A DNA stretch of 64,000 bases from a bacterium (GTDB taxonomy: Bacteria; Myxococcota_A; Bradymonadia; UBA7976; UBA1532), in the NCBI GenBank assembly GCA_030427205.1, contig JAUHXC010000026.1:85300-149299 (forward strand). The letters run 5' to 3'. A model generated the notes under the pieces. That model was given only the letters and a program-made list of their open reading frames with translations, was not told the origin of the DNA and searched no databases. Position 1 is the stretch's first letter. Every line of letters starts with the position of its first letter. Made by a program: the position numbers and the translations under genes. This document shows, in pieces, positions 36,645 to 44,322 of this stretch.

Positions 36645-37438
36645 GCGCGCCCGCCGGCCCCGCCGATACGCTCGATCGCGCTGTTCTGGAGGCCTACGTG
36701 CGCACGCAGCGGCGCATTTGGCCCGCGGGCGGCGCGGCGTGCAAGGTGAGCGCCGCGGGGCTCGCCGCGGTCGACGGCACCGGGCGCGATACCCGGCTGC
36801 TGGTCTTCGGCTCTGATGGGGCGGCGCTCGATGAGCTCATCGCGTGGCACGCCGCAACCCGCGCCGCGAGCACCGACCCGTCACGCCATGCCCGCTGCCG
36901 CCTCGTCTTGCCGCGGGACGCATCCCCGTCGCTGCTGCACGCCCTGGCGCAGCGCGGCTTCGTCTACGGCGGCCACGCGCTGGTGCTGGTGCGCCCGCTG
37001 GCGGACCTGCCCGCGCCGGACGCCACGGTCGACATCGCGCTGGTTGATCGCCCGCAGCGGTCGTTGGCGACGCAGGTCATCGCCCGCGGCTACAAAGACG
37101 GCGCCGCGCCCGACCCGCTCGACCTGCGCGCCGCCGAGACCTGGTTCGACCTGCCCGGCGCGACCCACCTGCTGGCATACATCGACGGCGCGCCCGCGGG
37201 CGGTGGGGCGGTGGTGGTCGTCGGCGAGAGCGCGCTGCTGGGCCAGATGGCGGTGCTGCCCGCATACCGAGGACGCGGCGTGCAGCGCGCGCTCATCAAC
37301 CAGCGGCTGCGCCACGCCCGTGAGCAGGGCGCCACGCTGGCCGTCGCCACCAGCGCGCCGCGCGGCCCCAGCCTGCGCAACCTGCGTCGGGCAGGTTTCG
37401 AGATCAGCCACGCGCGCATCTGCTTGCTGGGCTGTTGA
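36641..37438 (+). CDS. GNAT-family N-acetyltransferase
   Basis: 265 residues from TTG 36641, whose codon overlaps the rfbA stop; GTG 36698 with GGAGG five bases upstream would give 246 residues and is a strong rival. The acetyl-CoA site is typical of GNAT: LLGQMAVLPAYRGRGVQRALINQRLRHAREQGATLAVATS (Q/RxxGxG/A as RGRGVQ). The N-terminal half is a divergent second GNAT-like repeat. Placed last in the plus arm after aminotransferase-rfbB-rfbA, it is the best candidate to N-acetylate an amino-deoxysugar, although it is not a left-handed beta-helix enzyme like PglD or WlbB. Confidence 0.82.
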   Translation: MSAPAGPADTLDRAVLEAYVRTQRRIWPAGGAACKVSAAGLAAVDGTGRDTRLLVFGSDGAALDELIAWHAATRAASTDPSRHARCRLVLPRDASPSLLHALAQRGFVYGGHALVLVRPLADLPAPDATVDIALVDRPQRSLATQVIARGYKDGAAPDPLDLRAAETWFDLPGATHLLAYIDGAPAGGGAVVVVGESALLGQMAVLPAYRGRGVQRALINQRLRHAREQGATLAVATSAPRGPSLRNLRRAGFEISHARICLLGC

Positions 37439-37455
37439 GCCCGCCCTGCGGCGCG

Positions 37456-38208
37456 TCAAAGCTCGGGGCAGAGGTCGCACTCGCCGCCGCGGTCGAGCAC
37501 CCGGCAGGCCACGCAATCGCAGAAGGTCTTGAAGACCGAGCAGGCCGGCGGGATGGCCGCTTCGTACCGGACGACCTGCCCGGCGCTGCGCGCTTCGGGC
37601 GCGCTGGTATGGCCCAGGGCGAAGGCGGTCATCACCAGGTGCGGCGGCAGCGCGCTGAAGCCGTTGATCTCGTCGACCCGGCGCATCGCGGCGTAGCCGT
37701 CGGCCACGACCTCGACCTCGGAGCGGTCGCTGACCGCGTCGTCGAAGGTCCAGACCTCGTAGGTGCCGTCGGGGTTGCTCTGCACGCCCGCGCCGCGGCT
37801 CTCGCCGACGCCGGTGTCTTCGCCGAAGACGACGTAGTTCTCGTCGAAGTCGTAGAGGAAGTAGCGCTGCGCGCCGGTCTCTTCGTCGCGCACCTGGAGG
37901 AGCAGCTCGTTGCCCATGGCCACCGGCTCGATGAGCTGCTCGATGGCCATCTCACGGGCGCCGAACCCGTCGATCTCGACGAGCCCGTCGGCCGACGAGA
38001 CGAGGTAGCCCTCAGCGTTCTCGGTCAACCCTCCGCCGTTGTCGGTCCAGTCGTACAGCCGCAGCCCGAAGGTCTCGTCGAAGTACTCGATCAGCTCTTC
38101 ATCGGGTGAGAAGGGCGAGCCCTCGCCCTCGTCGGTGCTTTCACTGCAGGCGACGCCGAGGGCGGCCGTGGCGCCGAGCGCCAGCATCCAATACAGCGCG
38201 CGTCCCAT
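37456..38208 (-). CDS. Lipoprotein of unknown function
   Basis: 250 residues with GGAGGG before the ATG and a lipobox LGVAC (Cys21). The mature part is acidic and beta-rich (LTENAEGYLVSSADGLVEIDGF, YFLYDFDENYVVFGEDTG). The C-terminus holds six cysteines in a short segment (CSVFKTFCDCVACRVLDRG and CDLC), which could bind metal or form disulfides. I do not recognise a family. It lies between the two arms of the glycan locus, converging with the acetyltransferase gene, with a 96-base gap to the epimerase upstream. Confidence 0.75.
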   Translation of the reverse strand: MGRALYWMLALGATAALGVACSESTDEGEGSPFSPDEELIEYFDETFGLRLYDWTDNGGGLTENAEGYLVSSADGLVEIDGFGAREMAIEQLIEPVAMGNELLLQVRDEETGAQRYFLYDFDENYVVFGEDTGVGESRGAGVQSNPDGTYEVWTFDDAVSDRSEVEVVADGYAAMRRVDEINGFSALPPHLVMTAFALGHTSAPEARSAGQVVRYEAAIPPACSVFKTFCDCVACRVLDRGGECDLCPEL

Positions 38209-38304
38209 GGCATCCCTCCGATCATCGGGCCGAGGCTATCCGATGAACGCTAGCGAGGCGCCGAGCGGGGTGACAATGGCGAAATCGCCACGCCCGCCCG
38301 CAGC

Positions 38305-39252
38305 TCAGCGGGGCCGCCCGCCCGCCGCCGCCAGCCGGCGCAGCGTCTCGCCGACGCCCGTCGTCAGGTCGCCGCGCGGGGTGAAGCCCGTCGCCCGGAT
38401 GCGGGCGTCGCTCACGTCGTACGAGAGCTGGTTCATGATGCGGGCGTCGACCAGCTCGACCTTCAGCTCGGGCACCGTCGCCCGGATGGCCTCGACCACG
38501 TCGCGCACCGTGTGGTTGGCGGTCAGCACGTTGTAGACCCGCCCGTCGAACAGCCGCCGCTCGACGATGTGCGCCACCGCCGCCACCGCGTCGCGCAGGT
38601 CGAGGTAGGGCCGCTTCTGGTCCAGCGCGGTGCGCCACACCGTCAGCGGCGTGCCGAAGGTGGCCTGCCAGCAGAACTTGTTGACCGCCGTATGAAAGCG
38701 CATGCCCGGCGAGAAGCCGAAGATGGTGCCGAAGCGGCAGACGACGTGGCGCAGGCCGTCGCGGGAGGCCATCGCCGCCAACTCACGCTCCTCGACCAGC
38801 TTGATCTCGGCGTAGGGCGACTGCGGCGCCAGCTCTTCGGGCGCGCAGTCCTCGTCGACCACCGCCGCCTGGGTGCCGTAGACGCTGGTCGACGAGGGGA
38901 AGATCAGCCCCGCGCCGACCTTCGCCGCCGCCGCGGCCACCCGCCGCGTGCCGCCCAGGTTGACCCGCTCGGTCTCTTCACGGCGTTCGAAGCTGCGCGG
39001 GGCGTCGGTGATCGCGGCGAGGTGCACCACCGCGTCGGCGCCTTCGAACAGCGGCTCGAGCGGGTCGCGGGTGACGTCGGCCTCGTGGAAGCGGCAGCCG
39101 GGCGGCAGGTCGAAGAGCGACGCGTAGCGCTGGGTCGACAGGTCGTCGATCAGCACCAGATCAACCGGCAAACGCGCCGGCAGCGCGCGGATGAGCGCCG
39201 AGCCGATGTGGCCCAGCGCGCCGGTGATGACGAGGGTCTGGCGATCGCTCAT
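38305..39252 (-). CDS. NAD-dependent nucleotide-sugar epimerase/dehydratase (SDR)
   Basis: 315 residues. CGGGAGG precedes ATG 39252, which overlaps the stop of the upstream SDR gene as ATGA. Extended SDR motifs: TGALGHIGSALIRAL, DLVLIDDLSTQRYASL, AVVHLAAITDAP, FPSSTSVYGTQ and the active YAEIK. The C-terminal half has VYNVLTANHTVRDVVEAI, as in polysaccharide epimerases. GalE-like or reductase activity cannot be decided from sequence. It is the last gene of the minus-strand arm. Confidence 0.9.
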   Translation of the reverse strand: MSDRQTLVITGALGHIGSALIRALPARLPVDLVLIDDLSTQRYASLFDLPPGCRFHEADVTRDPLEPLFEGADAVVHLAAITDAPRSFERREETERVNLGGTRRVAAAAAKVGAGLIFPSSTSVYGTQAAVVDEDCAPEELAPQSPYAEIKLVEERELAAMASRDGLRHVVCRFGTIFGFSPGMRFHTAVNKFCWQATFGTPLTVWRTALDQKRPYLDLRDAVAAVAHIVERRLFDGRVYNVLTANHTVRDVVEAIRATVPELKVELVDARIMNQLSYDVSDARIRATGFTPRGDLTTGVGETLRRLAAAGGRPR

Positions 39253-40223
39253 GGCGCCTCCCGATGCCGGCGGAACCACGCGCCCGTGCGGGCCAGCCCG
39301 TCGGCGAGCGTGATGCCCGGCTTCCAGCCCAGCCGGACCCACGAGCGGCGGCAGTCGAGCCGGGCGTGGCCCACCTCGATCGCCTTGCGGCCTGCGGGCC
39401 AGTCCACCAGCGCCGCCTCGCCGCCGATGTGCGCCGCGATGGCCCGGGCGGCGTCGATCACCGCGGCGTGCGCGGGGTGGCCGACGACGGTCACCTGCCC
39501 GCGGGTCTCGTCCCGCAGGCCCGCGCGGATCAGGCCCTCCACCGCGTCGTCGACGTGGATGATGTTGCGCAGCTGGGTGCCCGGCCGAAACACGGTCAGC
39601 CGCTCGCCGCGCAGGCCGAGGCCGATGAACCAGCCGAGGAACGACAGCCCCGGATCGTGCACCGCCATGCGCGGGCCGTAGACGTTGGGCAGCCGCACCG
39701 CGCTCACCGCGAGCCCGTGGCTCTTGCCGTAGATCAGGGCCGCGCGCTCGGCGAGCATCTTGTGGGCCGAGTACAGCTCGACCGGCTGCTGGGCGTGGTC
39801 CTCGTCGGCGCTGGCCTCGCCGATGGGGCCCAGCTGGGTGGTGGTGCCCACGTAGACCAGCGTCGCCGTCGGGTTCACCGCGCGCACCGATTCGAAGATC
39901 ACCAGGGCGCCCTCGGCGTTGATGGACAGGTTCTCCAGCGGCGCCTTCAGCGAGCGGCCGTGGGCGGTGGTCGCGGCGCAGTGGAAGACCAGATCGACGC
40001 CGTCCAGCGCCGCCTCGACCGCTTTCGAATCGCGGATGTCCCCCGTCAGCCGCTCGACGTCGAGGCCGTCCAGGTTGCGCGGGTCGTAGCCGGTGCCGGC
40101 GAGGCCCACGTCCAGGCTGCGCACGATGGCGCCTTCGGCGAGGCACGCGGCGGCGAGGTTGCTGCCGATGAAGCCCTCGCCGCCCGTGATCAGCACCCGT
40201 CGACCTGCGAGACGCCCGCTCAT
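39249..40223 (-). CDS. NAD-dependent nucleotide-sugar epimerase/dehydratase (SDR)
   Basis: 324 residues beginning MSGRLAGRRVLITGGEGFIGSNL. Extended SDR with DLVFHCAATTAHGRS, YVGTTTQLGPIGEA, active-site YSAHK and the conserved RLPNVYGPRMAVHDPGLSFLGWF, then RNIIHVDDAVEGLI. It differs from its downstream neighbour enough to be a distinct enzyme rather than a recent duplicate. The pair could carry out successive steps on one nucleotide sugar. The 199 bases between it and the aminotransferase are non-coding and may hold an internal promoter. Confidence 0.9.
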   Translation of the reverse strand: MSGRLAGRRVLITGGEGFIGSNLAAACLAEGAIVRSLDVGLAGTGYDPRNLDGLDVERLTGDIRDSKAVEAALDGVDLVFHCAATTAHGRSLKAPLENLSINAEGALVIFESVRAVNPTATLVYVGTTTQLGPIGEASADEDHAQQPVELYSAHKMLAERAALIYGKSHGLAVSAVRLPNVYGPRMAVHDPGLSFLGWFIGLGLRGERLTVFRPGTQLRNIIHVDDAVEGLIRAGLRDETRGQVTVVGHPAHAAVIDAARAIAAHIGGEAALVDWPAGRKAIEVGHARLDCRRSWVRLGWKPGITLADGLARTGAWFRRHREAP

Positions 40224-40422
40224 CGGCCGGCCACCCTACGGCGACCAGACATCGAATCTGACCGTGCTCGCTTGCCCGATTCGCCGATGACGGCGTTGCT
40301 CGACTTGCCGTTGCCCCCAGCAGCGTCTGCGTCTCGCGCCTGGGCTGTGCCCGAAGCGACGCCCCGTCGGGTCGAGGGCTTGCTTCCCTCGGCGAATCGG
40401 TCTGCGCGATCCCTGGTCAACT

Positions 40423-41544
40423 TCAATGTCCGGCCGCCTTGCGCACGCCGGCGATCACCCGATCGAGGTCGTCTTCGGTCATGTTCAGCGCGCAGGGCAG
40501 GGTCACCGCCCGATCGCTGATGTCGTAGGCCACGGGGTTGAGCGGGCGGTGGCTCTCTTCGAGCCCGTAGCACGGCTGGCTCGACAGCGGCCGGAAGAAG
40601 CCGCGCGCCGGCACGCCGTGGGCCCGCAGCCGCTCGACGGCGGTGTCTTGATCGAGCCCGAACGCGCGATCGAAGACCAGCGAGGTGGCCCAGGCGCCGT
40701 TCACCCCGTCCGGCGGCTCGGTATTGAGCGTCAGCCCGTCGATGTCGGCCAATCCGTCGCGGAAGCGCTGCAAGTGGTGCCGCTTGCGGCCGATGATCGC
40801 GTCGATGCGCCGGAACTGCGCCCGCCCGATGGCCGCCTGGATGTTGAACGGCATGTACTTGAACGCGACCTCGTCGATCTCGTAGCTGCGCTGCCGGTTG
40901 CGGCCGTGATCGCGCAGGAACATGCAGCGGTCCCACAGCGCCGGGTCGTCGACGAGCAGCATGCCGCCCTCGCCGGTGGTCAGCGTCTTGGTGCGGTGAA
41001 AGCTGAAGACCGAGCCCACGCCGAACTTGCCCGCGCGCACCCCGCGATAGACCGAGCCCAGCGACTCGGCGGCGTCTTCGATGAGGTGCAGCCCGTGCTT
41101 CTGTGCCAGCGCCGCCAGCTGGGTCATGCGCGGCATGTTGCCGTACAGATCGACGGCGATGATCGCCTTGGTGCGCGGGGTGATGCGCGCCTCGGCCGAC
41201 GCCGGGTCGATGCACCAGCCGTCGTCCACATCGCAGAAGATCGGCGTCGCGCCCGCGTGGGTGACCGGGGCCGACGAGCCGATCCAGGTGCACTCGGGCA
41301 ACAGCACCTCGTCCCCCGGGCCGATACCCAGGCCCGCCAGCAGCAGGTGGATCGCCGAGGTGCAGTTGGGGGTCATGATGCCGTAGGCCCGGTCGTGCCA
41401 GGCGGCGAACTCCCGCTGGAAGGCCTCGACGTGGGTGTAGTCGTACCAGCCGTCGCGCATGGCGGCGGTGACGAAGGCCACGTCCTCTTCGGTGATCCAC
41501 GGGCCGGCGTTGTAGATGTGCCGGTCGGAGGCCTCGCGCTTCAC
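40423..41544 (-). CDS. DegT/DnrJ/EryC1-family PLP aminotransferase
   Basis: 373 residues from GTG 41544, which overlaps the RmlC-like gene's stop as GTGA. Motifs: TPNCTSAIHLLLAGLGIGPGD, VLLPECTWIGSSAPVTHAGA, LIEDAAESLGSVYRG, VFSFHRTKTLTTGEGGML (catalytic Lys) and FKYMPFNIQAAIGRAQFRRID. This matches sugar aminotransferases of the perosamine-synthase-like branch, which act on 4-keto sugars (family knowledge; not proven here). It is one of three PLP aminotransferases in the locus and is only distantly similar to the other two, implying separate substrates. Confidence 0.92.
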   Translation of the reverse strand: MKREASDRHIYNAGPWITEEDVAFVTAAMRDGWYDYTHVEAFQREFAAWHDRAYGIMTPNCTSAIHLLLAGLGIGPGDEVLLPECTWIGSSAPVTHAGATPIFCDVDDGWCIDPASAEARITPRTKAIIAVDLYGNMPRMTQLAALAQKHGLHLIEDAAESLGSVYRGVRAGKFGVGSVFSFHRTKTLTTGEGGMLLVDDPALWDRCMFLRDHGRNRQRSYEIDEVAFKYMPFNIQAAIGRAQFRRIDAIIGRKRHHLQRFRDGLADIDGLTLNTEPPDGVNGAWATSLVFDRAFGLDQDTAVERLRAHGVPARGFFRPLSSQPCYGLEESHRPLNPVAYDISDRAVTLPCALNMTEDDLDRVIAGVRKAAGH

Positions 41545-42011
41545 GCGTGCACCTGCACCGTCCAGTCGAAGTCGATGTCGGGGTGGTCGTGGGGCAGCTT
41601 CTCGACGTCGTCGGGGTCGTAGACGGTGTTCTGCAGGTACATCAGGCTGGCCGGCCCCTGAAGGCAGCGGCAGCCGTGGGCCACGCCCACCGGCACCTTC
41701 ACCAGCCGCGCGGGCTGATGGTCGCCGAGCAGCACCTCGGCGGTGGCCTTGTAGGTCGGCGAGTCGGGGCGCAGGTCGCACAGGCCGAGGCGCACGACGC
41801 CCGACGCGACGTACCACCAGTCGATCTGCTTCTGGTGCAGGTGCCACGCCTTGATCACGCCGCTGTACATCAGCGAGTGGCTGAACTGGGCGATGCCCTC
41901 GGCGAACAGCGGCTGGGCGGTGCGGGCGATCTCGCGGAAGAAGCCCCGCTGGTCGCGGTGGGTGACCAGCTCGGCGATCTCGACGCCTGCGATCTTCAAG
42001 GGGTCGATCAT
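41541..42011 (-). CDS. RmlC-like dTDP-sugar epimerase/cupin
   Basis: 156 residues, short for RmlC (about 180). GAGGAGA precedes ATG 42011. It has the family's HRDQRGFFREI near the N-terminus and a His-bearing strand, IKAWHLHQKQIDWWYVASGVVRLGL, in place of RGLHYQ, then GVAHGCRCLQGPASLMYL. It may be a 3,5- or 3-epimerase or 3,4-ketoisomerase acting on the dTDP-4-keto-6-deoxyglucose made by RfbB. It overlaps genes on both sides (ATGA upstream, GTGA downstream). Confidence 0.85.
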   Translation of the reverse strand: MIDPLKIAGVEIAELVTHRDQRGFFREIARTAQPLFAEGIAQFSHSLMYSGVIKAWHLHQKQIDWWYVASGVVRLGLCDLRPDSPTYKATAEVLLGDHQPARLVKVPVGVAHGCRCLQGPASLMYLQNTVYDPDDVEKLPHDHPDIDFDWTVQVHA

Positions 42012-43129
42012 CGGGTCTCCTCGGATGGGGCGAAGAATGCACGCACCGCGGCGATGACCCGATCCTGCTCGGCGTGGGTCAGCGCGGGGTGCATCGGCAG
42101 CGACAAGACCTCGGCGCAGGCCCGCTCGGTGACGGGCAGCCGGCTGCCGTCGTGCCAGGCGGGGTGCTGGTGCGCCGCGGCGGGATAATGCACCCCCGGA
42201 TTGACCCCAGCGGCCCGCAGATGCCCCGCCAAGGCCTCGCGCTCGGCGGTGCGTACGACATACAGGTGCCAGGCGTGCCCGGCCTCCGGGGCCACCTGGG
42301 GCAGCCGCAGCGGCAATCCGCCGAGGTGCTTGGTGTAGCGGGCGGCCAGGGCGCGGCGCCGGGCGATCTCGGCGTCGAGGTGTTCGAGGCCCACCCGCAG
42401 GATCGCCGCCTGGATCGGGTCGAGGCGGCTGTTGATGCCCGGCTCGTGGCTCAGGCGCTGCGCGTCCCAGCCGTAGCTGCGCAGGCGGCGGACGCGCGCG
42501 GCGAGCGCCGGATCGTCGGAGGTCACCGCGCCGCCGTCCCCCAGCGCGCCCAGGTTCTTCGTCGGGTAGAAGCTGTAGGCCGCCGCCCGACCCCACGACC
42601 CGACGGGCTGCCCGCGCCAGGTGGCGCCGTGGGCCTGGGCGCAGTCCTCGATCAGCACCAGGTCATGGGCGTGGCACCACGCGGACAGGCGGTCCATGTC
42701 GATCGGGTGGCCGTAGAGGTGCACCGCGATCACCGCCCGGGTCTTCGTCGTGCGGGCGTCGTCCAGGGCGTCCAGGTCGAGCAGCAGGTGCACCGGCGAG
42801 ACGTCCACGAAGCGCGGGGTGGCGCCGGCCATCGAGATCGCCGCGACGGTGGCCACGGCGGTATGGGCCACCGTGATGACCTCGTCCCCCGCGCCGATAT
42901 CGTGGGCCATGAGCGCCAGCCGCAGCGCGTCGGTGCCGTTGCCCACGCCGACCGCGTGGGCCCGCCCGCTCCAGGCGGCGAACGCCGATTCGAAGGCCTC
43001 TACTTCGGGCCCGCCGATGTAGTAGCCGCTGTCGAGCACCCGCCGGATCGCCCCGTCGACCTCGTCCTTGTACGCCCGATAGCGGGCGCCGGGATCGGCG
43101 AAGCCGAGCGGCTTTGGGGGCCGCTTCAT
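42008..43129 (-). CDS. DegT-family aminotransferase, 3-amino-deoxysugar type
   Basis: 373 residues. ATG 43129 overlaps the stop of the upstream methyltransferase (ATGA); a GTG two codons earlier is possible. The sequence resembles FdtB/TylB/QdtB-type dTDP-3-keto-6-deoxyhexose aminotransferases: RYRAYKDEVDGAIRRVLDSG, YIGGPEVEAFE, GVGNGTDALRLAL, VITVAHTAVATVAAISMAGA, LIEDCAQAHGA and YSFYPTKNLGALGDGG (catalytic Lys). Those enzymes form 3-amino sugars after a 3,4-ketoisomerase, a role that the neighbouring cupin gene could fill. Confidence 0.92.
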   Translation of the reverse strand: MKRPPKPLGFADPGARYRAYKDEVDGAIRRVLDSGYYIGGPEVEAFESAFAAWSGRAHAVGVGNGTDALRLALMAHDIGAGDEVITVAHTAVATVAAISMAGATPRFVDVSPVHLLLDLDALDDARTTKTRAVIAVHLYGHPIDMDRLSAWCHAHDLVLIEDCAQAHGATWRGQPVGSWGRAAAYSFYPTKNLGALGDGGAVTSDDPALAARVRRLRSYGWDAQRLSHEPGINSRLDPIQAAILRVGLEHLDAEIARRRALAARYTKHLGGLPLRLPQVAPEAGHAWHLYVVRTAEREALAGHLRAAGVNPGVHYPAAAHQHPAWHDGSRLPVTERACAEVLSLPMHPALTHAEQDRVIAAVRAFFAPSEETR

Positions 43130-44322
43130 CGCCACTCGACCCGCGGCACGTAGGTCAGAAAACGCCCGCCCGCCGCGCGCCAGTCGGCCTCTTTGGCGAC
43201 GATCTCGGCGGCGTGGTTCCAGGCGAAGAGCAGCGCGTGCTGCGGCGGGTCGGCGCAGAAGTCGGCGTACGCCCGGATGGGGATGTGGCTGCCCGGCGCG
43301 TAGCGCCCGATCTTGGTCGGGGTGACGTCGCTGATATAGGCCAGATCGTCGGGCCCCAGGCCGCAGTAGTTGAGCACCGTCGTGCTCTTGGAGGTGGCGC
43401 CGTAGCCCACCAGCGGGCCGTCGACGCCGCGCACGGCCTTCACCAGCGCGTCCTTGGAGGCGGCGACGGCGGCGGCGAAGGCGTCGAATGTGGCCGGCTG
43501 GCCCAAGCCGCGGGCGGCCTCCTCGGCGGCCAGCTCTCCGACCCGCGCATGGATCGGGCGCGCGCCGCGGTGGGCCAGCGTGAAGCGCACCTCGCCGCCG
43601 TGCACCGGCTGGCGCTCGGCGTCGATCACCTCCAGGCCGTGGCGCGCGGCCAGCTTCGCGACCGCCGTCAGCGAGAAGTAGTAGACGTGCTCGTCATAGA
43701 TCTGGTCGTAGGACGTCAGCGCCAGGATGTCGCCGATGTAGGGGTCCTCGAAGGCGAAGACGCCCTTCGGCCCCAACAGCCGCCGCACCCCGTCGAAGAC
43801 CGCGTCGAGGTAGGGGATGTGGCAGACGACGTTGGCCCCCAAGATGGCGTCGGCCGGGCCGCGGGTCTGGCGGAGCTCGTCGGCGAGCGCGGCGGTGAAG
43901 AAGCGGGTGTCGACGTCGAGGCCCAGCTTGCGCGCGGCGTCGGCGACGTTGGCCGAGGGCTCGACGCCCAGGTGTCGGCCGTCGGCGAAGTGGCGCAGCA
44001 TGATGCCGTCGTTGCAGCCCAGCTCGACGACGAAGGGGTCGTCGGGCAGCCGGCGTTTGACGTCGGCGGCGAAGCGGCCGAAGTGGCGCGCCATGCCGGC
44101 CGAGGTCGACGAGAAGAAGGCGTAGTCGGCGTTGAACATCGCCGCCTCGTCCACTACGTCGACCAGCTGCACCATGGCGCAGGCGGGGCACATGGCCACT
44201 TCGAGCGGGAAGCGCTTCTCGTGGGCGAACCGCTCGGGCGTCAGAAAGCCGTTGGCGATGGGCATCGGCCCGAAGTCGACCACCGGATGCAGCGCGGCAT
44301 CACACAGGCGGCAGCGGCTCAT
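43126..44322 (-). CDS. Sugar C-methyltransferase-like SAM enzyme (TylCIII/NovU type)
   Basis: 398 residues with the three-part layout of deoxysugar C-methyltransferases. A zinc-binding N-terminal domain (CRLCDAAL...CPACAMVQL, four cysteines at about residues 4-50) precedes a SAM domain (VVELGCNDGIMLRHF, HLGVEPSANVADAARKLG, FAFEDPYIGDIL) and a C-terminal Rossmann-like domain (VGYGATSKSTTVLNYCGL). Relatives methylate C-3 or C-5 of dTDP-4-keto sugars in antibiotic and surface-glycan pathways. ATGA overlaps exist on both sides. Together with the 3-aminotransferase it suggests a branched amino-deoxysugar (inference). Confidence 0.92.
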   Translation of the reverse strand: MSRCRLCDAALHPVVDFGPMPIANGFLTPERFAHEKRFPLEVAMCPACAMVQLVDVVDEAAMFNADYAFFSSTSAGMARHFGRFAADVKRRLPDDPFVVELGCNDGIMLRHFADGRHLGVEPSANVADAARKLGLDVDTRFFTAALADELRQTRGPADAILGANVVCHIPYLDAVFDGVRRLLGPKGVFAFEDPYIGDILALTSYDQIYDEHVYYFSLTAVAKLAARHGLEVIDAERQPVHGGEVRFTLAHRGARPIHARVGELAAEEAARGLGQPATFDAFAAAVAASKDALVKAVRGVDGPLVGYGATSKSTTVLNYCGLGPDDLAYISDVTPTKIGRYAPGSHIPIRAYADFCADPPQHALLFAWNHAAEIVAKEADWRAAGGRFLTYVPRVEWR

